Source: DATJBC01 sp035515515
Lineage (GTDB): Bacteria > Actinomycetota > Acidimicrobiia > Acidimicrobiales > UBA8190
DNA length: 11,907 nt
Assembly: GCA_035515515.1 (NCBI GenBank)
Contig: DATJBC010000259.1
Coordinates: 1-11,907 of the forward strand
Reading direction: 5' to 3'
Shown here: piece by piece, positions 1 to 6,072 of the stretch
How the letters are laid out: each line of letters opens with the position of its first letter
How positions within the stretch are numbered: the first letter of the stretch is position 1
Notes under the pieces: model-generated
Seen by the model: the letters and a program-made list of their open reading frames with translations, nothing else
Told to the model about the DNA's origin: nothing
Database searches by the model: none
Program-made: the position numbers and the translations under genes

Positions 1-74
1 AGGCGCACGATTTCCGGAACCACCGTGTGCATCCTCGCGCCGGGGGCGATCTGACAGTCGAGGCACGGGACCGC
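1..74. other. left edge, unassigned; possible truncated divergent gene
   Basis: On the minus strand an ATG at 30-32 opens a frame that reads MHTVVPEIVR and leaves the window at base 1. It could be the first ten codons of a gene divergent from the bS22-type gene. GCGAGG directly abuts the ATG, too close to act as a Shine-Dalgarno, and no TANNNT hexamer lies at the distance seen for other genes here. On the plus strand a frame open from base 1 ends in TGA at 52-54 and could equally be the tail of an upstream gene. Ten to seventeen codons are too few to identify either one. Confidence 0.2.
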
Positions 75-80
75 TAGCCT
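75..80 (+). promoter_or_regulatory. -10 element TAGCCT of the bS22-type gene
   Basis: TAGCCT lies 10 nt before the ATG at 91. The same hexamer lies 10 nt before the ATG of the 204-aa gene (9416-9421) and 7 nt before pepN (11180-11185). At this distance the transcript would begin at or within a few bases of the start codon, so a leaderless or near-leaderless mRNA is inferred. No Shine-Dalgarno is visible in between. Confidence 0.55.
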
Positions 81-90
81 GCCGCACGGC

Positions 91-192
91 ATGGGATCGC
101 TCATAAAAAAGCGGCGCAAGCGGATGCGCAAGAAGAAGCACAAGAAGATGCTCAAAGCCACCCGCTGGCAACGGCGGGCCGCCGGCAAGTAG
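91..192 (+). CDS. small ribosomal subunit protein bS22 (AURKAIP1/COX24-domain microprotein)
   Basis: This is a 33-codon gene (ATG at 91, TAG at 190-192). It begins MGSLIKKRRKRMRKKKHKK and ends RWQRRAAGK; about half of its residues are Lys or Arg. The GS-[VLI]-IKKRRKRM-[x]-KKKHRK pattern is, from memory, that of the actinobacterial 30S protein bS22, which shares the AURKAIP1/COX24 domain with mitochondrial mS38 and sits in the small subunit near the decoding region. Length fits the family (about 33 aa). It stands alone: a TAGCCT hexamer lies 10 nt upstream and a strong hairpin starts 11 nt after the stop. Function is assigned from family resemblance; the frame and basic composition are seen directly. 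It is short enough to be missed by gene callers. Confidence 0.9.
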   Translation: MGSLIKKRRKRMRKKKHKKMLKATRWQRRAAGK

Positions 193-202
193 GCGCCGCA
201 CT

Positions 203-227
203 GGCTCCCGCCCGCAGGGCGGGAGCC
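203..227. terminator. bidirectional hairpin between the bS22-type gene and ispE
   Basis: A perfect 11-bp stem, GGCTCCCGCCC paired with GGGCGGGAGCC, closes a GCA loop. It fills the short gap between two converging genes (stop at 192 on plus, stop at 234 on minus), where a shared terminator is expected. There is no U-tract on either strand, which is common for high-GC actinobacterial terminators. Confidence 0.85.
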
Positions 228-233
228 GTCGCG

Positions 234-1088
234 TCAGGCCGTTGCCTGCCCCCTGGGCGAGGCGTCGGCGCCGGACACGGTCCGTGCCGCCATCACGACC
301 CCCCGGCCGTCCTCGGTCTCGAGCACCTCGGGTTCGCTGGCGGCGTCGGGCAACTCCCCCGGCTCGCATTCCACGAACCACGCCGAGCCGCTCCCTGCCA
401 GGCGCGGCCGGCGCCCGGTGTGGGCCCCGAGTCGGTCGCGCCAGCGCGCCAGCGCCGGCTCCACCTCCAGCGCGGCTGCCTCGAGGTGGTTGCCGGACGC
501 GTCGGCGTCCCCGTCCCCTCCGGGAGCATCACGGTCGTGGCCATCCCGACGGGCGCGTTCGTCATAGGCCGCGTACACCGACGCTGTGTCCACCGAGAGC
601 GGGCACAAGAGCACGAAGAAGGCGCGGGGCTCGAATGCAAGCGCGTCGACCACCTCGCCCACGCCGCGCACGCGCGCCCGTCCACCCCGCACGCAGAACG
701 GAACGTCGGAGCCGAGCCGTAGCGCGGTGTCGAGATCGGACACGCCCGCCCACCGCAGCACCGCGGCGGCGTCGGACGACCCGCCCCCCAACCCGGCCCC
801 GGCCGGGATGCGCTTGCGGAGGCGCACCGCGGCCCGCCGTCCCACCGCCTCGAGCGCCCGGGCCACGAGGTTGTGGGCGCCCACCGGCACGCGCCCAACC
901 CCCAGCCCGCCGGCCACGTCGTCCTCCACCGAGATTCCCGTGCCGGGGCTGAAGGTGAGCTCGTCGGCGAGGTCGATGCTGACCATCTCGGCGTCGAGCA
1001 GATGCAGTCCGTCGCTGCGCACCCCGGTGATGTGGAGCGACAGCGTCAGCTTGGCGGGCGCGGTCAGCCGGACGGTGTCGTCGTGCAC
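234..1088 (-). CDS. ispE: 4-diphosphocytidyl-2-C-methyl-D-erythritol kinase IspE
   Basis: IspE is the GHMP-superfamily kinase that phosphorylates the 2-hydroxyl of CDP-methylerythritol with ATP, in the MEP pathway to isopentenyl diphosphate. The 284-aa product shows PAKLTLSLHI near residues 11-20, with the substrate-site Lys at about 13. The glycine-rich ATP loop PAGAGLGGGSSDAA is at 95-108, GSDVPF at 126-131 contains the probable catalytic Asp128, and LAGSGSAWF near the C-terminus is the third GHMP motif. An Asp/Gly-rich insertion (GGDGDADASG) sits mid-protein. The start is GTG at 1086-1088, chosen because GGGGGAG (1098-1104) sits 9 nt before it; another in-frame GTG at 1104-1106 lies inside that site. 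The gene overlaps the end of rsmA by 25 nt in another frame, so the two are probably translationally coupled. The rsmA-ispE order is standard in Actinobacteria. Confidence 0.96.
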   Translation of the reverse strand: MHDDTVRLTAPAKLTLSLHITGVRSDGLHLLDAEMVSIDLADELTFSPGTGISVEDDVAGGLGVGRVPVGAHNLVARALEAVGRRAAVRLRKRIPAGAGLGGGSSDAAAVLRWAGVSDLDTALRLGSDVPFCVRGGRARVRGVGEVVDALAFEPRAFFVLLCPLSVDTASVYAAYDERARRDGHDRDAPGGDGDADASGNHLEAAALEVEPALARWRDRLGAHTGRRPRLAGSGSAWFVECEPGELPDAASEPEVLETEDGRGVVMAARTVSGADASPRGQATA

Positions 1089-1945
1089 CGAGCCAGTCTC
1101 CCCCACTCCTCGACGCTCAGGCTCTCGGCGCGCGCCGCGGCGTCGATGCCGGCCGCCTCGAAGGCCTCGGCCGGAACCACGCCGGCCAACGCCCGCCGCA
1201 GCATCTTGCGGCGCTGGGCGAACCCGGCCCGCACTAGTGCGAACAGCTGCGCGGCGGGAACCTCGACGGGGTCGACGGCCGGCGTCGGGCGGCGCTCGAT
1301 GCGGACCAGCACCGACTCCACCTTGGGACGGGGGACGAACACCGTTGCCGGCACGCGTCCCACGAGGCGCGCCTCGGCGTGGTACGCGACCTTCACCGAC
1401 ACCGCGCCGTAGGCCTTGCTCCCGGGCACCGCCACCAGCCGCTCGCCCACCTCCCGCTGCACCATGACGAGCATCCTGGTGACGCGGGGGGCCTCGTCGA
1501 GCACGCGGGCCAGCACGGGCACGGCCACGTTGTAGGGGAGGTTGGCCACGAGGATCGCCTCGGGCCGCGCCGCCCCCGCCAGCACGCCGTCGAGGAGCGC
1601 CGACCAGTCGAGCGTCAGCGCGTCGGCCTCGACGACGCGCACCGCCGTGCCCTGCGCCGCCTCGCGCAGCACCGGCACCAGGCGGGTGTCGACCTCCACC
1701 GCCGTCACCGACGCACCGGTCTCGGCCAGCGCCACCGTGAGGGCGCCCAGCCCGGCCCCGATCTCCACCACGCGGCTGTCGGGGCCCAGCTCCGCCAGCC
1801 GGGCGATGCGCCGGACGGTGTTGGCGTCGGCCACGAAGTTCTGTCCCAGGGCGCGCCGGGGGCGCAGGCCGTGACGTCCGAGGACGGCGCGGACGTGCTG
1901 GGGCGAGGTGGTCACGGCCCCGATGGTGACCGCTCGGGCCACCAT
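1064..1945 (-). CDS. rsmA: 16S rRNA (adenine1518/1519-N6)-dimethyltransferase RsmA (KsgA)
   Basis: RsmA dimethylates the two adjacent adenines in the 3'-terminal helix of 16S rRNA (h45) using S-adenosylmethionine, and acts as a late checkpoint in 30S assembly. The 293-aa frame has LGQNFVAD at 33-40, the SAM-binding EIGAGLGALT at 61-70, the acidic VEVD at 83-86, the catalytic NLPYN at 135-139 (motif IV) and VQREVGERL at 162-170. VFVPRPKVESVLV at 202-214 and a C-terminal FAQRRKMLRRAL complete the family pattern. The ATG at 1943-1945 is 7 nt after the preceding stop. The GTG at 1913-1915, giving VTTSPQHVRAVL, is an alternative start that would remove ten residues poor in family features. The tight spacing behind the DPBB gene and the 25-nt overlap with ispE indicate one transcript. 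Confidence 0.96.
   Translation of the reverse strand: MVARAVTIGAVTTSPQHVRAVLGRHGLRPRRALGQNFVADANTVRRIARLAELGPDSRVVEIGAGLGALTVALAETGASVTAVEVDTRLVPVLREAAQGTAVRVVEADALTLDWSALLDGVLAGAARPEAILVANLPYNVAVPVLARVLDEAPRVTRMLVMVQREVGERLVAVPGSKAYGAVSVKVAYHAEARLVGRVPATVFVPRPKVESVLVRIERRPTPAVDPVEVPAAQLFALVRAGFAQRRKMLRRALAGVVPAEAFEAAGIDAAARAESLSVEEWGRLARCTTTPSG
1098..1104 (-). promoter_or_regulatory. ribosome binding site setting the ispE start
   Basis: GGGGGAG on the minus strand, inside the last codons of rsmA, lies 9 nt before the GTG at 1086-1088. It argues for that GTG over the in-frame GTG six codons upstream, which overlaps it. Confidence 0.6.
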
Positions 1946-1952
1946 CCGTCAC

Positions 1953-2741
1953 CTACCAGCTGAGGCGGACCTCGATGAGCCCGGTGGCGGTGCTCGCCAG
2001 GCGGGCGAACGTCGCCTGCGACAGGTCGATGACCCGTCCCGGGTTGTCCGCCTGGCGGTCGTCCACGGTGCACTGCACCGACGCCCCCGTGGACAGGTCG
2101 GTCACCGTCACCACGGTGCCGAAGGCGAGGTCGGGGCTGGCGCAGGTGCCGGCGGGGGCGTCGTACCAGGAGGCCTCCCCGGTCGCCGAGTGCGGGGGCG
2201 CGGCCGTGGTGGTGGGGGCCGGCGCCGTGGTCGGCGGGGCCGGGGGCGGCGCCGGCCTGGGGGCCGTGGTGGTGGGGGCGGGCGGCGCCGACGTGGTGGA
2301 CGACGAGCCCGTCGTCGCGGGCGACACCGTGGTGGTCGGCGGGCCGGCGGGCGGCGTCGACGTCGGCGGCGTGGCGGCGGTGGCGAGCGAACGGGCGAAG
2401 GCGACGCCCACGGTGTTCACCGCCTGGCTCAGCGCCGGCACCGTGGTCGGCGACACCGGTGGTGCGGCGTCGTCGTGTCCCGCTGCCGTCTGGTAGACGG
2501 CGGGCACGGTGCCCACGGGTCCATGCGACGGCAGGGACGGTCGCTCGGCGCGTGCATGCGCGCCGCCACGGTGGTGGTCGGCGAGGCGCGGCGCGGCGTG
2601 CTCCGGTGTGGCAAGCAGGAGGAGCGGCACCAGGACGAGGGCGAGACAGCACCCTGCCCGCACGAGCGGCGGCCGCAACCCCCCGGCGCTCTGGCTCTGG
2701 GTCCTCAGATCTCCACCCTTCCTCTGCGGACTCCACGTCAA
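1953..2741 (-). CDS. secreted DPBB (RlpA-like) protein with Pro/Thr-rich linker
   Basis: The 262-aa product has a basic N-terminus, a hydrophobic segment at about 29-45 ending near LLLATPEHA (signal peptide or anchor), and a low-complexity Pro/Thr/Ala linker at about 120-185 with PTTT repeats. A C-terminal double-psi beta-barrel domain (188-262) starts GEASWY and ends with RVIDLS at 236-241 and VRLSW. RlpA-type DPBB proteins act on or bind peptidoglycan outside the membrane. The His of the canonical AHxTLPxGT motif is absent (CASPDLAFGT instead), so lytic transglycosylase activity is not supported. Cys200 and Cys224 could form a disulfide. It occupies the tatD-rsmA slot that holds rpfB in mycobacteria and streptomycetes. 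The start is the TTG at 2739-2741, about 16 nt downstream of a predicted transcription start, with no clear ribosome binding site. Starts at codons 22 (TTG) or 27 (GTG) would still leave a signal-like segment, so the N-terminus is uncertain. Confidence 0.8.
   Translation of the reverse strand: MTWSPQRKGGDLRTQSQSAGGLRPPLVRAGCCLALVLVPLLLLATPEHAAPRLADHHRGGAHARAERPSLPSHGPVGTVPAVYQTAAGHDDAAPPVSPTTVPALSQAVNTVGVAFARSLATAATPPTSTPPAGPPTTTVSPATTGSSSTTSAPPAPTTTAPRPAPPPAPPTTAPAPTTTAAPPHSATGEASWYDAPAGTCASPDLAFGTVVTVTDLSTGASVQCTVDDRQADNPGRVIDLSQATFARLASTATGLIEVRLSW
2202..2279 (-). repeat. short repeats encoding PTTT units in the DPBB-protein linker
   Basis: An identical 18-bp unit, GGCCGTGGTGGTGGGGGC on plus, occurs at 2202-2219 and again at 2262-2279, 60 bp (20 codons) apart. 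On the coding strand these specify APTTTA-type linker units, and related PTTT blocks flank them. The in-frame spacing suggests linker growth by duplication and a site prone to length change. Confidence 0.7.
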
Positions 2742-2764
2742 GGACTGCGTCGGGATTACGAGCG

Positions 2765-2793
2765 AACCTAGGCGAGGTTGCGCGCGCCGGCAA
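2765..2793 (-). promoter_or_regulatory. promoter of the DPBB protein-rsmA-ispE unit
   Basis: On the minus strand TTGCCG (2788-2793) and TAGGTT (2765-2770) are separated by exactly 17 bp, a good match to a primary-sigma promoter. TAGGTT also precedes the PfkB-kinase gene. The expected transcription start, near 2758, leaves a leader of about 16 nt before the TTG at 2741. It explains how the rsmA side of the block can be transcribed independently of metG-tatD. Confidence 0.6.
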
Positions 2794-3074
2794 TTTCGGC
2801 ACGGGCGACATGCGCGTCGAATCCCTACGCACGCACCACGTGTCGAGGGCGGTTCGACATATCGAATGACTGTGCGTGGCGATGCGGCTACGGGGAAGCG
2901 GTAAACCTGCTTTGCGTGTGGAAAAGGGCCGAATTTCCCGGGAAAACGTCACGGAGCGCACCGTCGCCCTCACGTCGGGGTCGTGCGTCCACAACAACCA
3001 CACATGACACACGGCGGGAATTGCCCGGGAGAATTCACCTGCACGTCGCGCAGAGAAGACGGTGAGCCGACGCG
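2794..3074. other. intergenic region with palindromes, no gene seen
   Basis: This is the gap of roughly 300 bp between tatD and the DPBB gene, with visibly more A+T than its surroundings. Short open frames cross it on both strands but show no protein-like motif. It contains an inverted repeat TTCGA-N4-TCGAA (2853-2866), a perfect 12-bp palindrome TTTCCCGGGAAA (2934-2945), and GGAAAA repeated at 2920-2925 and 2941-2946, exactly 21 bp apart. Another CCCGGG flanked by GAATT and GAATTC lies at 3018-3036. These are candidate regulator sites upstream of the 2765-2793 promoter. I see no convincing terminator directly after tatD and no recognisable riboswitch. Confidence 0.5.
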
Positions 3075-3911
3075 TCAGACCAGCGCGAAGGCGCGACGCG
3101 TGGACAGCGCCGCCGCTCCGGCGAGCGTCGCGGGCGCCATGTCCTTCAGGGCCGCCACCGCCTCGCCCACGGCTGCGACCCACGCCGGCCGGTTCTGCTG
3201 GCCCCGATGGGGCACGGGCGCGAGGAACGGTGCGTCGGTCTCCACCAGGAGGCGGTCGAGTGGGCACAACGCGGCGGCGGCACGCACGTCGTCGGCGCCC
3301 TTGAAGGTGACGATGCCGCTGAAGGACAAGAACGCACCGATGTCCAGGCAGCGACGCGCTTCGGCCGGACCACCCGTGAAGCAGTGCATGACGACGCGCT
3401 CGGGGACGCCCGTGGCGACGAGCACGTCCAGGGTGTCGTCCCACGCGTCCCGGGTGTGCACGACCAGCGTCAGGCCGTGCCGGCGCGCCAGGGCGATCTG
3501 CGCGGCGAAGGCCTCGCGTTGGGCGGGACGCGGGGAGTGCTCGTAGTGGTAGTCGAGCCCGCACTCGCCCACCGCCACGACGGCCCCGTGGCCGGCGGCC
3601 AGTGCCTCGTCGAGGGCTTCTTCCACGTCGGCGACCCCCTGGGAGGCCTCGTGGGGGTGGAGCCCCATCGTGGCCCACGCCTCGAAGCCGGCCGGCACAC
3701 GGCTCGCGGCACCCGCACCGGCGGCCGCCCGGATGGCGCCCACCAGCTCCACGGCCTGGCGCGAGGTGGGGGCGTCGGTCCCCACGCACACCACCCCGCC
3801 CACGCCGGCGGCGTCCGCCTCGGCCAGCGCGGCCAGGGCGTCGGCGCCGTCAGGGCGGTAGCGGTCCTGGAGGTGGCAGTGGGAGTCGATCCACCGCGGC
3901 GCGCCGGTCAC
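3075..3911 (-). CDS. tatD: TatD-family metal-dependent hydrolase (DNase)
   Basis: TatD proteins are TIM-barrel metallohydrolases with Mg-dependent 3'-5' exonuclease activity on DNA or RNA, linked to DNA repair and turnover in the cytoplasm. The 278-aa product carries the full metal-site set: DSHCHL at 9-14 (His11, His13), GLHPH at 83-87, GECGLDYHYE at 115-124 (Glu116), VVHTRDAWDDTL at 150-161 (His152), MHCFTGG at 175-181 (His176) and VETDAPFLAPVPHRG at 223-237 (Asp226). The sequence after it, QQNRPAWV, resembles the usual RGKRNEPAYV. The start is the GTG at 3909-3911, which overlaps the metG stop as GTGA. No Shine-Dalgarno is visible, so translation is probably coupled to metG. Residues 66-74 form an Ala/Gly-rich insertion (GAGAASRVP). 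Next to metG this position is conserved in Actinobacteria. Confidence 0.95.
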   Translation of the reverse strand: MTGAPRWIDSHCHLQDRYRPDGADALAALAEADAAGVGGVVCVGTDAPTSRQAVELVGAIRAAAGAGAASRVPAGFEAWATMGLHPHEASQGVADVEEALDEALAAGHGAVVAVGECGLDYHYEHSPRPAQREAFAAQIALARRHGLTLVVHTRDAWDDTLDVLVATGVPERVVMHCFTGGPAEARRCLDIGAFLSFSGIVTFKGADDVRAAAALCPLDRLLVETDAPFLAPVPHRGQQNRPAWVAAVGEAVAALKDMAPATLAGAAALSTRRAFALV

Positions 3912-5410
3912 CGTCGTCGCGGGAACAGCGGGCCGGCCTTCTCCACCGGCACCCCGCCGGGATAGCCGCCCCACGCGCCCGCCCCGGGCATGCGCTGTCC
4001 CTCGGGCGTGCCGGGCAGGCCGATGCGCCGCCACACCTCTGCGCTGGTCGCCGGCATGGCCGGCGACGCCAGCAGCGCCACGATGCGCAGCACCTCGAGC
4101 GCGCTCCCCAGGACGGCGTCGACCTCGGGACCGGGGTCGCGCTTCCAGGGCTCGGCCGCCTCGAGCTCGGCGTTGGTGTCGTGCACCAGTCGCCACGTCG
4201 CCTCCAGCGCGGCGTGGGGCTGCGAGGCGCCCCAGGCGGCGGAGGCCTCCCCGACGACCGCCTCCGACAGCGCCCGCAGGCGGCTGTCGGGGTCCGGGGC
4301 GGGGCCGGTGCCCCCGCACTTCGACCCCACCACCGTGGCCACCCGGGCCTGGAGGTTCCCGAGGTTGTTGGCCAGGTCGGCGTTGTAGCGGCTCGTGATG
4401 CCCTCGTAGGAGAAGTCGCCGTCCAATCCGAAGGTGGTGTCGCGCAAGAGGTAGTAGCGCACGGCGTCCACCCCGAAGTCGTCGGTCAGGGTGCGCGGCG
4501 CGGTCTGGTTGGCCTTGGACTTCGACATCTTCTCGCCCGACGCCAGCAACCAGCCGTGCACGAGCAGCTGCGCCGGAGGGTCGATGCCCGCCGCCATGCA
4601 CATCGCCGGCCACCACACGCAGTGGAACCGCAGGATGTCCTTGCCGAGCAGATGGTGCACGGCGGGCCACCAGGTTTCCACCCGCGCCTCGTCCTGGCCG
4701 TAGCCGATGGCGGTGAGGTAGTTGACCAGCGCGTCGTACCACACGTAGAAGACGTGCCCGCGGTCCCAGGGGACCTCCACCCCCCAGCGGGTCGAGGTGC
4801 GCGTGATGGAGATGTCCTCGAGCCCGCCCTTGATGATGCCCAGGGCCTCGTTGCGCTTGGACGCCGGACGGACGACCTCCGGGTTGGCGTCGTACCACGC
4901 CAGCAGGCGGTCCTCGAAGGCGCTCAGCTTGAAGAAGTAGTTCTCCTCCTCGAGCAACTCGACCGCCACGCCGTGGATGGGGCACTTGCCGTCGACGAGC
5001 TCGGACTCCTTCTTGTAGTCCTCGCACCCCACGCAGTAGAGCCCCCGGTACAGGCCCAGCTCGGTGTACCCGTTGTCGTGGATCCTCCCCAGGAAGGCCT
5101 GCACCGCCACGCGGTGACGGTCCTCGGTCGTCCGGATGAAGTCGTCGTAGGCGATCCCGAGCCCGTGCCAGGCCTCCACGAAGCGCGCCGCCATGGTGTC
5201 GACCCACCGCTGGGGGTCCACGCCGTGGGCCTGCGCCGCCCGGGCGATCTTGTCGCCGTGCTCGTCGGTGCCCGTGAGGAAGAACACCTCGTCACCGAGG
5301 AGCCGGTGCCACCGGGCCAGCGCGTCGGCGATCACCATCGTGTAGGCGTGCCCCACGTGGGGCTCGTCGTTCACGTAGTAGATCGGCGTCGTCACGTAGA
5401 AGCGGGGCAC
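3908..5410 (-). CDS. metG: methionyl-tRNA synthetase
   Basis: MetRS charges tRNA-Met, including the initiator, with methionine using ATP. The 500-aa class I enzyme shows the HIGH signature as HVGH at 18-21, the TGTDEHGDKI block at 46-55 and the KMSKS loop at 294-298. Cys126, Cys129 and Cys143, with His146 replacing a fourth Cys, form the likely single zinc knuckle in the connective domain. The WYDALVNYLTA strand at about 224-234 lies between them. The helical anticodon domain follows (DLANNLGNL at about 371) and the protein ends at 500, without the C-terminal dimerisation domain of longer MetRS proteins. The start is the GTG at 5408-5410 (MPRFYVTTPIYY), matching the family N-terminus. TACGCT (5417-5422) sits 6 nt upstream and could drive a leaderless mRNA. 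tatD overlaps its stop by 4 nt. Confidence 0.97.
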   Translation of the reverse strand: MPRFYVTTPIYYVNDEPHVGHAYTMVIADALARWHRLLGDEVFFLTGTDEHGDKIARAAQAHGVDPQRWVDTMAARFVEAWHGLGIAYDDFIRTTEDRHRVAVQAFLGRIHDNGYTELGLYRGLYCVGCEDYKKESELVDGKCPIHGVAVELLEEENYFFKLSAFEDRLLAWYDANPEVVRPASKRNEALGIIKGGLEDISITRTSTRWGVEVPWDRGHVFYVWYDALVNYLTAIGYGQDEARVETWWPAVHHLLGKDILRFHCVWWPAMCMAAGIDPPAQLLVHGWLLASGEKMSKSKANQTAPRTLTDDFGVDAVRYYLLRDTTFGLDGDFSYEGITSRYNADLANNLGNLQARVATVVGSKCGGTGPAPDPDSRLRALSEAVVGEASAAWGASQPHAALEATWRLVHDTNAELEAAEPWKRDPGPEVDAVLGSALEVLRIVALLASPAMPATSAEVWRRIGLPGTPEGQRMPGAGAWGGYPGGVPVEKAGPLFPRRR

Positions 5411-5416
5411 CGGCGT

Positions 5417-5422
5417 AGCGTA
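5417..5422 (-). promoter_or_regulatory. -10 element TACGCT of metG-tatD
   Basis: On the minus strand TACGCT ends 6 nt before the metG GTG, a spacing that would place the transcript start on or next to the start codon. It lies after the msrA hairpin, consistent with metG being a separate transcription unit. No -35 match is evident. Confidence 0.45.
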
Positions 5423-5443
5423 CCGACCGGCGGCCGGGCCCCG

Positions 5444-5466
5444 GCGCGGCGCCCACCCCGCCGCGC
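5444..5466 (-). terminator. hairpin downstream of msrA
   Basis: On the minus strand an 8-bp perfect stem, GCGCGGCG with CGCCGCGC, encloses a 7-nt loop GGGTGGG. It begins 17 nt after the msrA stop and lies before the metG promoter element. There is no U-tract. Probable terminator of the ychF-DUF192-rsmI-msrA unit. Confidence 0.6.
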
Positions 5467-5483
5467 GGCCCCCCTCAGCGGGA

Positions 5484-6023
5484 CTACCAGTTGGCCACGT
5501 GGCAGCCGCCGTGCCCGGTCCGCTCCGTGTAGCGCTGGTGGTACGCCTCGGCGGGCCAGAACGTCGACGCCGGCGCGATCTCGGTGACGATGGGGCGCCG
5601 GAACCGGTGCTGGAACTGCTCGAGGGACGCCTCGACCGCCTTGCGCTGCCCGTCGTCGTGGACGAACACCGCCGAGCGGTACTGCGTGCCCACGTCGGGG
5701 CCCTGGCGGTTGGGCGTGGTGGGGTCGTGGTGGCGCCAGAACTCCTCGAGCAGCCGCTCGTAGCTGACGACGGCCGGGTCGAACGTGACGAGGACCGCCT
5801 CGGCGTGGCCGGTGGCTCCCGAGCACACCTGCTCGTAGGTGGGCTGGGGACGGGCCCCGCCGGTGTAGCCCGACACCGCGGCCACCACCCCGGGCACCTG
5901 TCGGAAGAAGTCCTCGACCCCCCAGAAGCACCCCGCCGCGAACGTCGCCAGCGCCAGCCCCTCGGGGGCGTCGCCCGGCTCCACCGGGGGGGCCTGGGTC
6001 TTGTCCAGCCCGAATCTCACCAC
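5484..6023 (-). CDS. msrA: peptide-methionine (S)-S-oxide reductase MsrA
   Basis: MsrA reduces the S-epimer of methionine sulfoxide in proteins and free methionine back to methionine, using a thiol relay recycled by thioredoxin. The 179-aa product contains the catalytic GCFWG at 31-35 (Cys32), SGYTGG at 51-56, the GHAEAVLVTFDP strand at 72-83, GTQYRSAVF at 112-120 and a C-terminal YHQRY...HGGCH with Cys174. Cys67 or Cys174 could be the resolving cysteine. The start is the GTG at 6021-6023, preceded by GAGAGGAG (6031-6038) at 7 nt; the adjacent GTG at 6018-6020 would shorten it by one residue. A small hairpin, CAGGG-N5-CCCTG (6044-6058), sits in the 49-nt gap after rsmI and may modulate read-through. 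It is the last gene of its unit. Confidence 0.95.
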   Translation of the reverse strand: MVRFGLDKTQAPPVEPGDAPEGLALATFAAGCFWGVEDFFRQVPGVVAAVSGYTGGARPQPTYEQVCSGATGHAEAVLVTFDPAVVSYERLLEEFWRHHDPTTPNRQGPDVGTQYRSAVFVHDDGQRKAVEASLEQFQHRFRRPIVTEIAPASTFWPAEAYHQRYTERTGHGGCHVANW

Positions 6024-6072
6024 GACGGTGCTCCTCTCGGTCTCAGGGTCGCGCCCTGTTTCCAACCGCTCC

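Noticed and set aside
234..1952. Reading the long open minus-strand frame as one 572-aa IspE fusion.
   Set aside because: The upstream half is Arg/Gly/Pro-rich shadow sequence antiphase to rsmA. IspE homology begins just after the GTG at 1088.
1908..2771. Gly/Arg-rich plus-strand open frame over the DPBB gene.
   Set aside because: It is the antisense of the Pro/Thr linker. Long open frames on both strands are expected at this GC content.
2842..2870. An SOS (LexA) box at TTCGA-N4-TCGAA.
   Set aside because: The actinobacterial and Bacillus-type box has the CGAAC-N4-GTTCG arrangement; this site is inverted relative to it, and the downstream genes are not SOS genes.
2778..3065. A 95-codon plus-strand open frame in the large gap.
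   Set aside because: Composition is irregular, there is no ribosome binding site or -10 hexamer, no recognisable motif, and it runs into the 3' end of tatD on the other strand.
2794..3074. A c-di-AMP (ydaO-type) riboswitch before the DPBB gene, as seen before many actinobacterial rpf genes.
   Set aside because: GGTGAAT occurs once on the minus strand, but the other conserved blocks, such as the CGAATCCGTCAGCTAAC-like 3' segment, are absent, and a promoter with a leader of only about 16 nt sits downstream of the region.
3075..5207. A 710-aa fusion ending in TatD.
   Set aside because: Everything before the GTG at 3911 is the metG gene read in the wrong frame; the TatD motifs start eight residues after that GTG.
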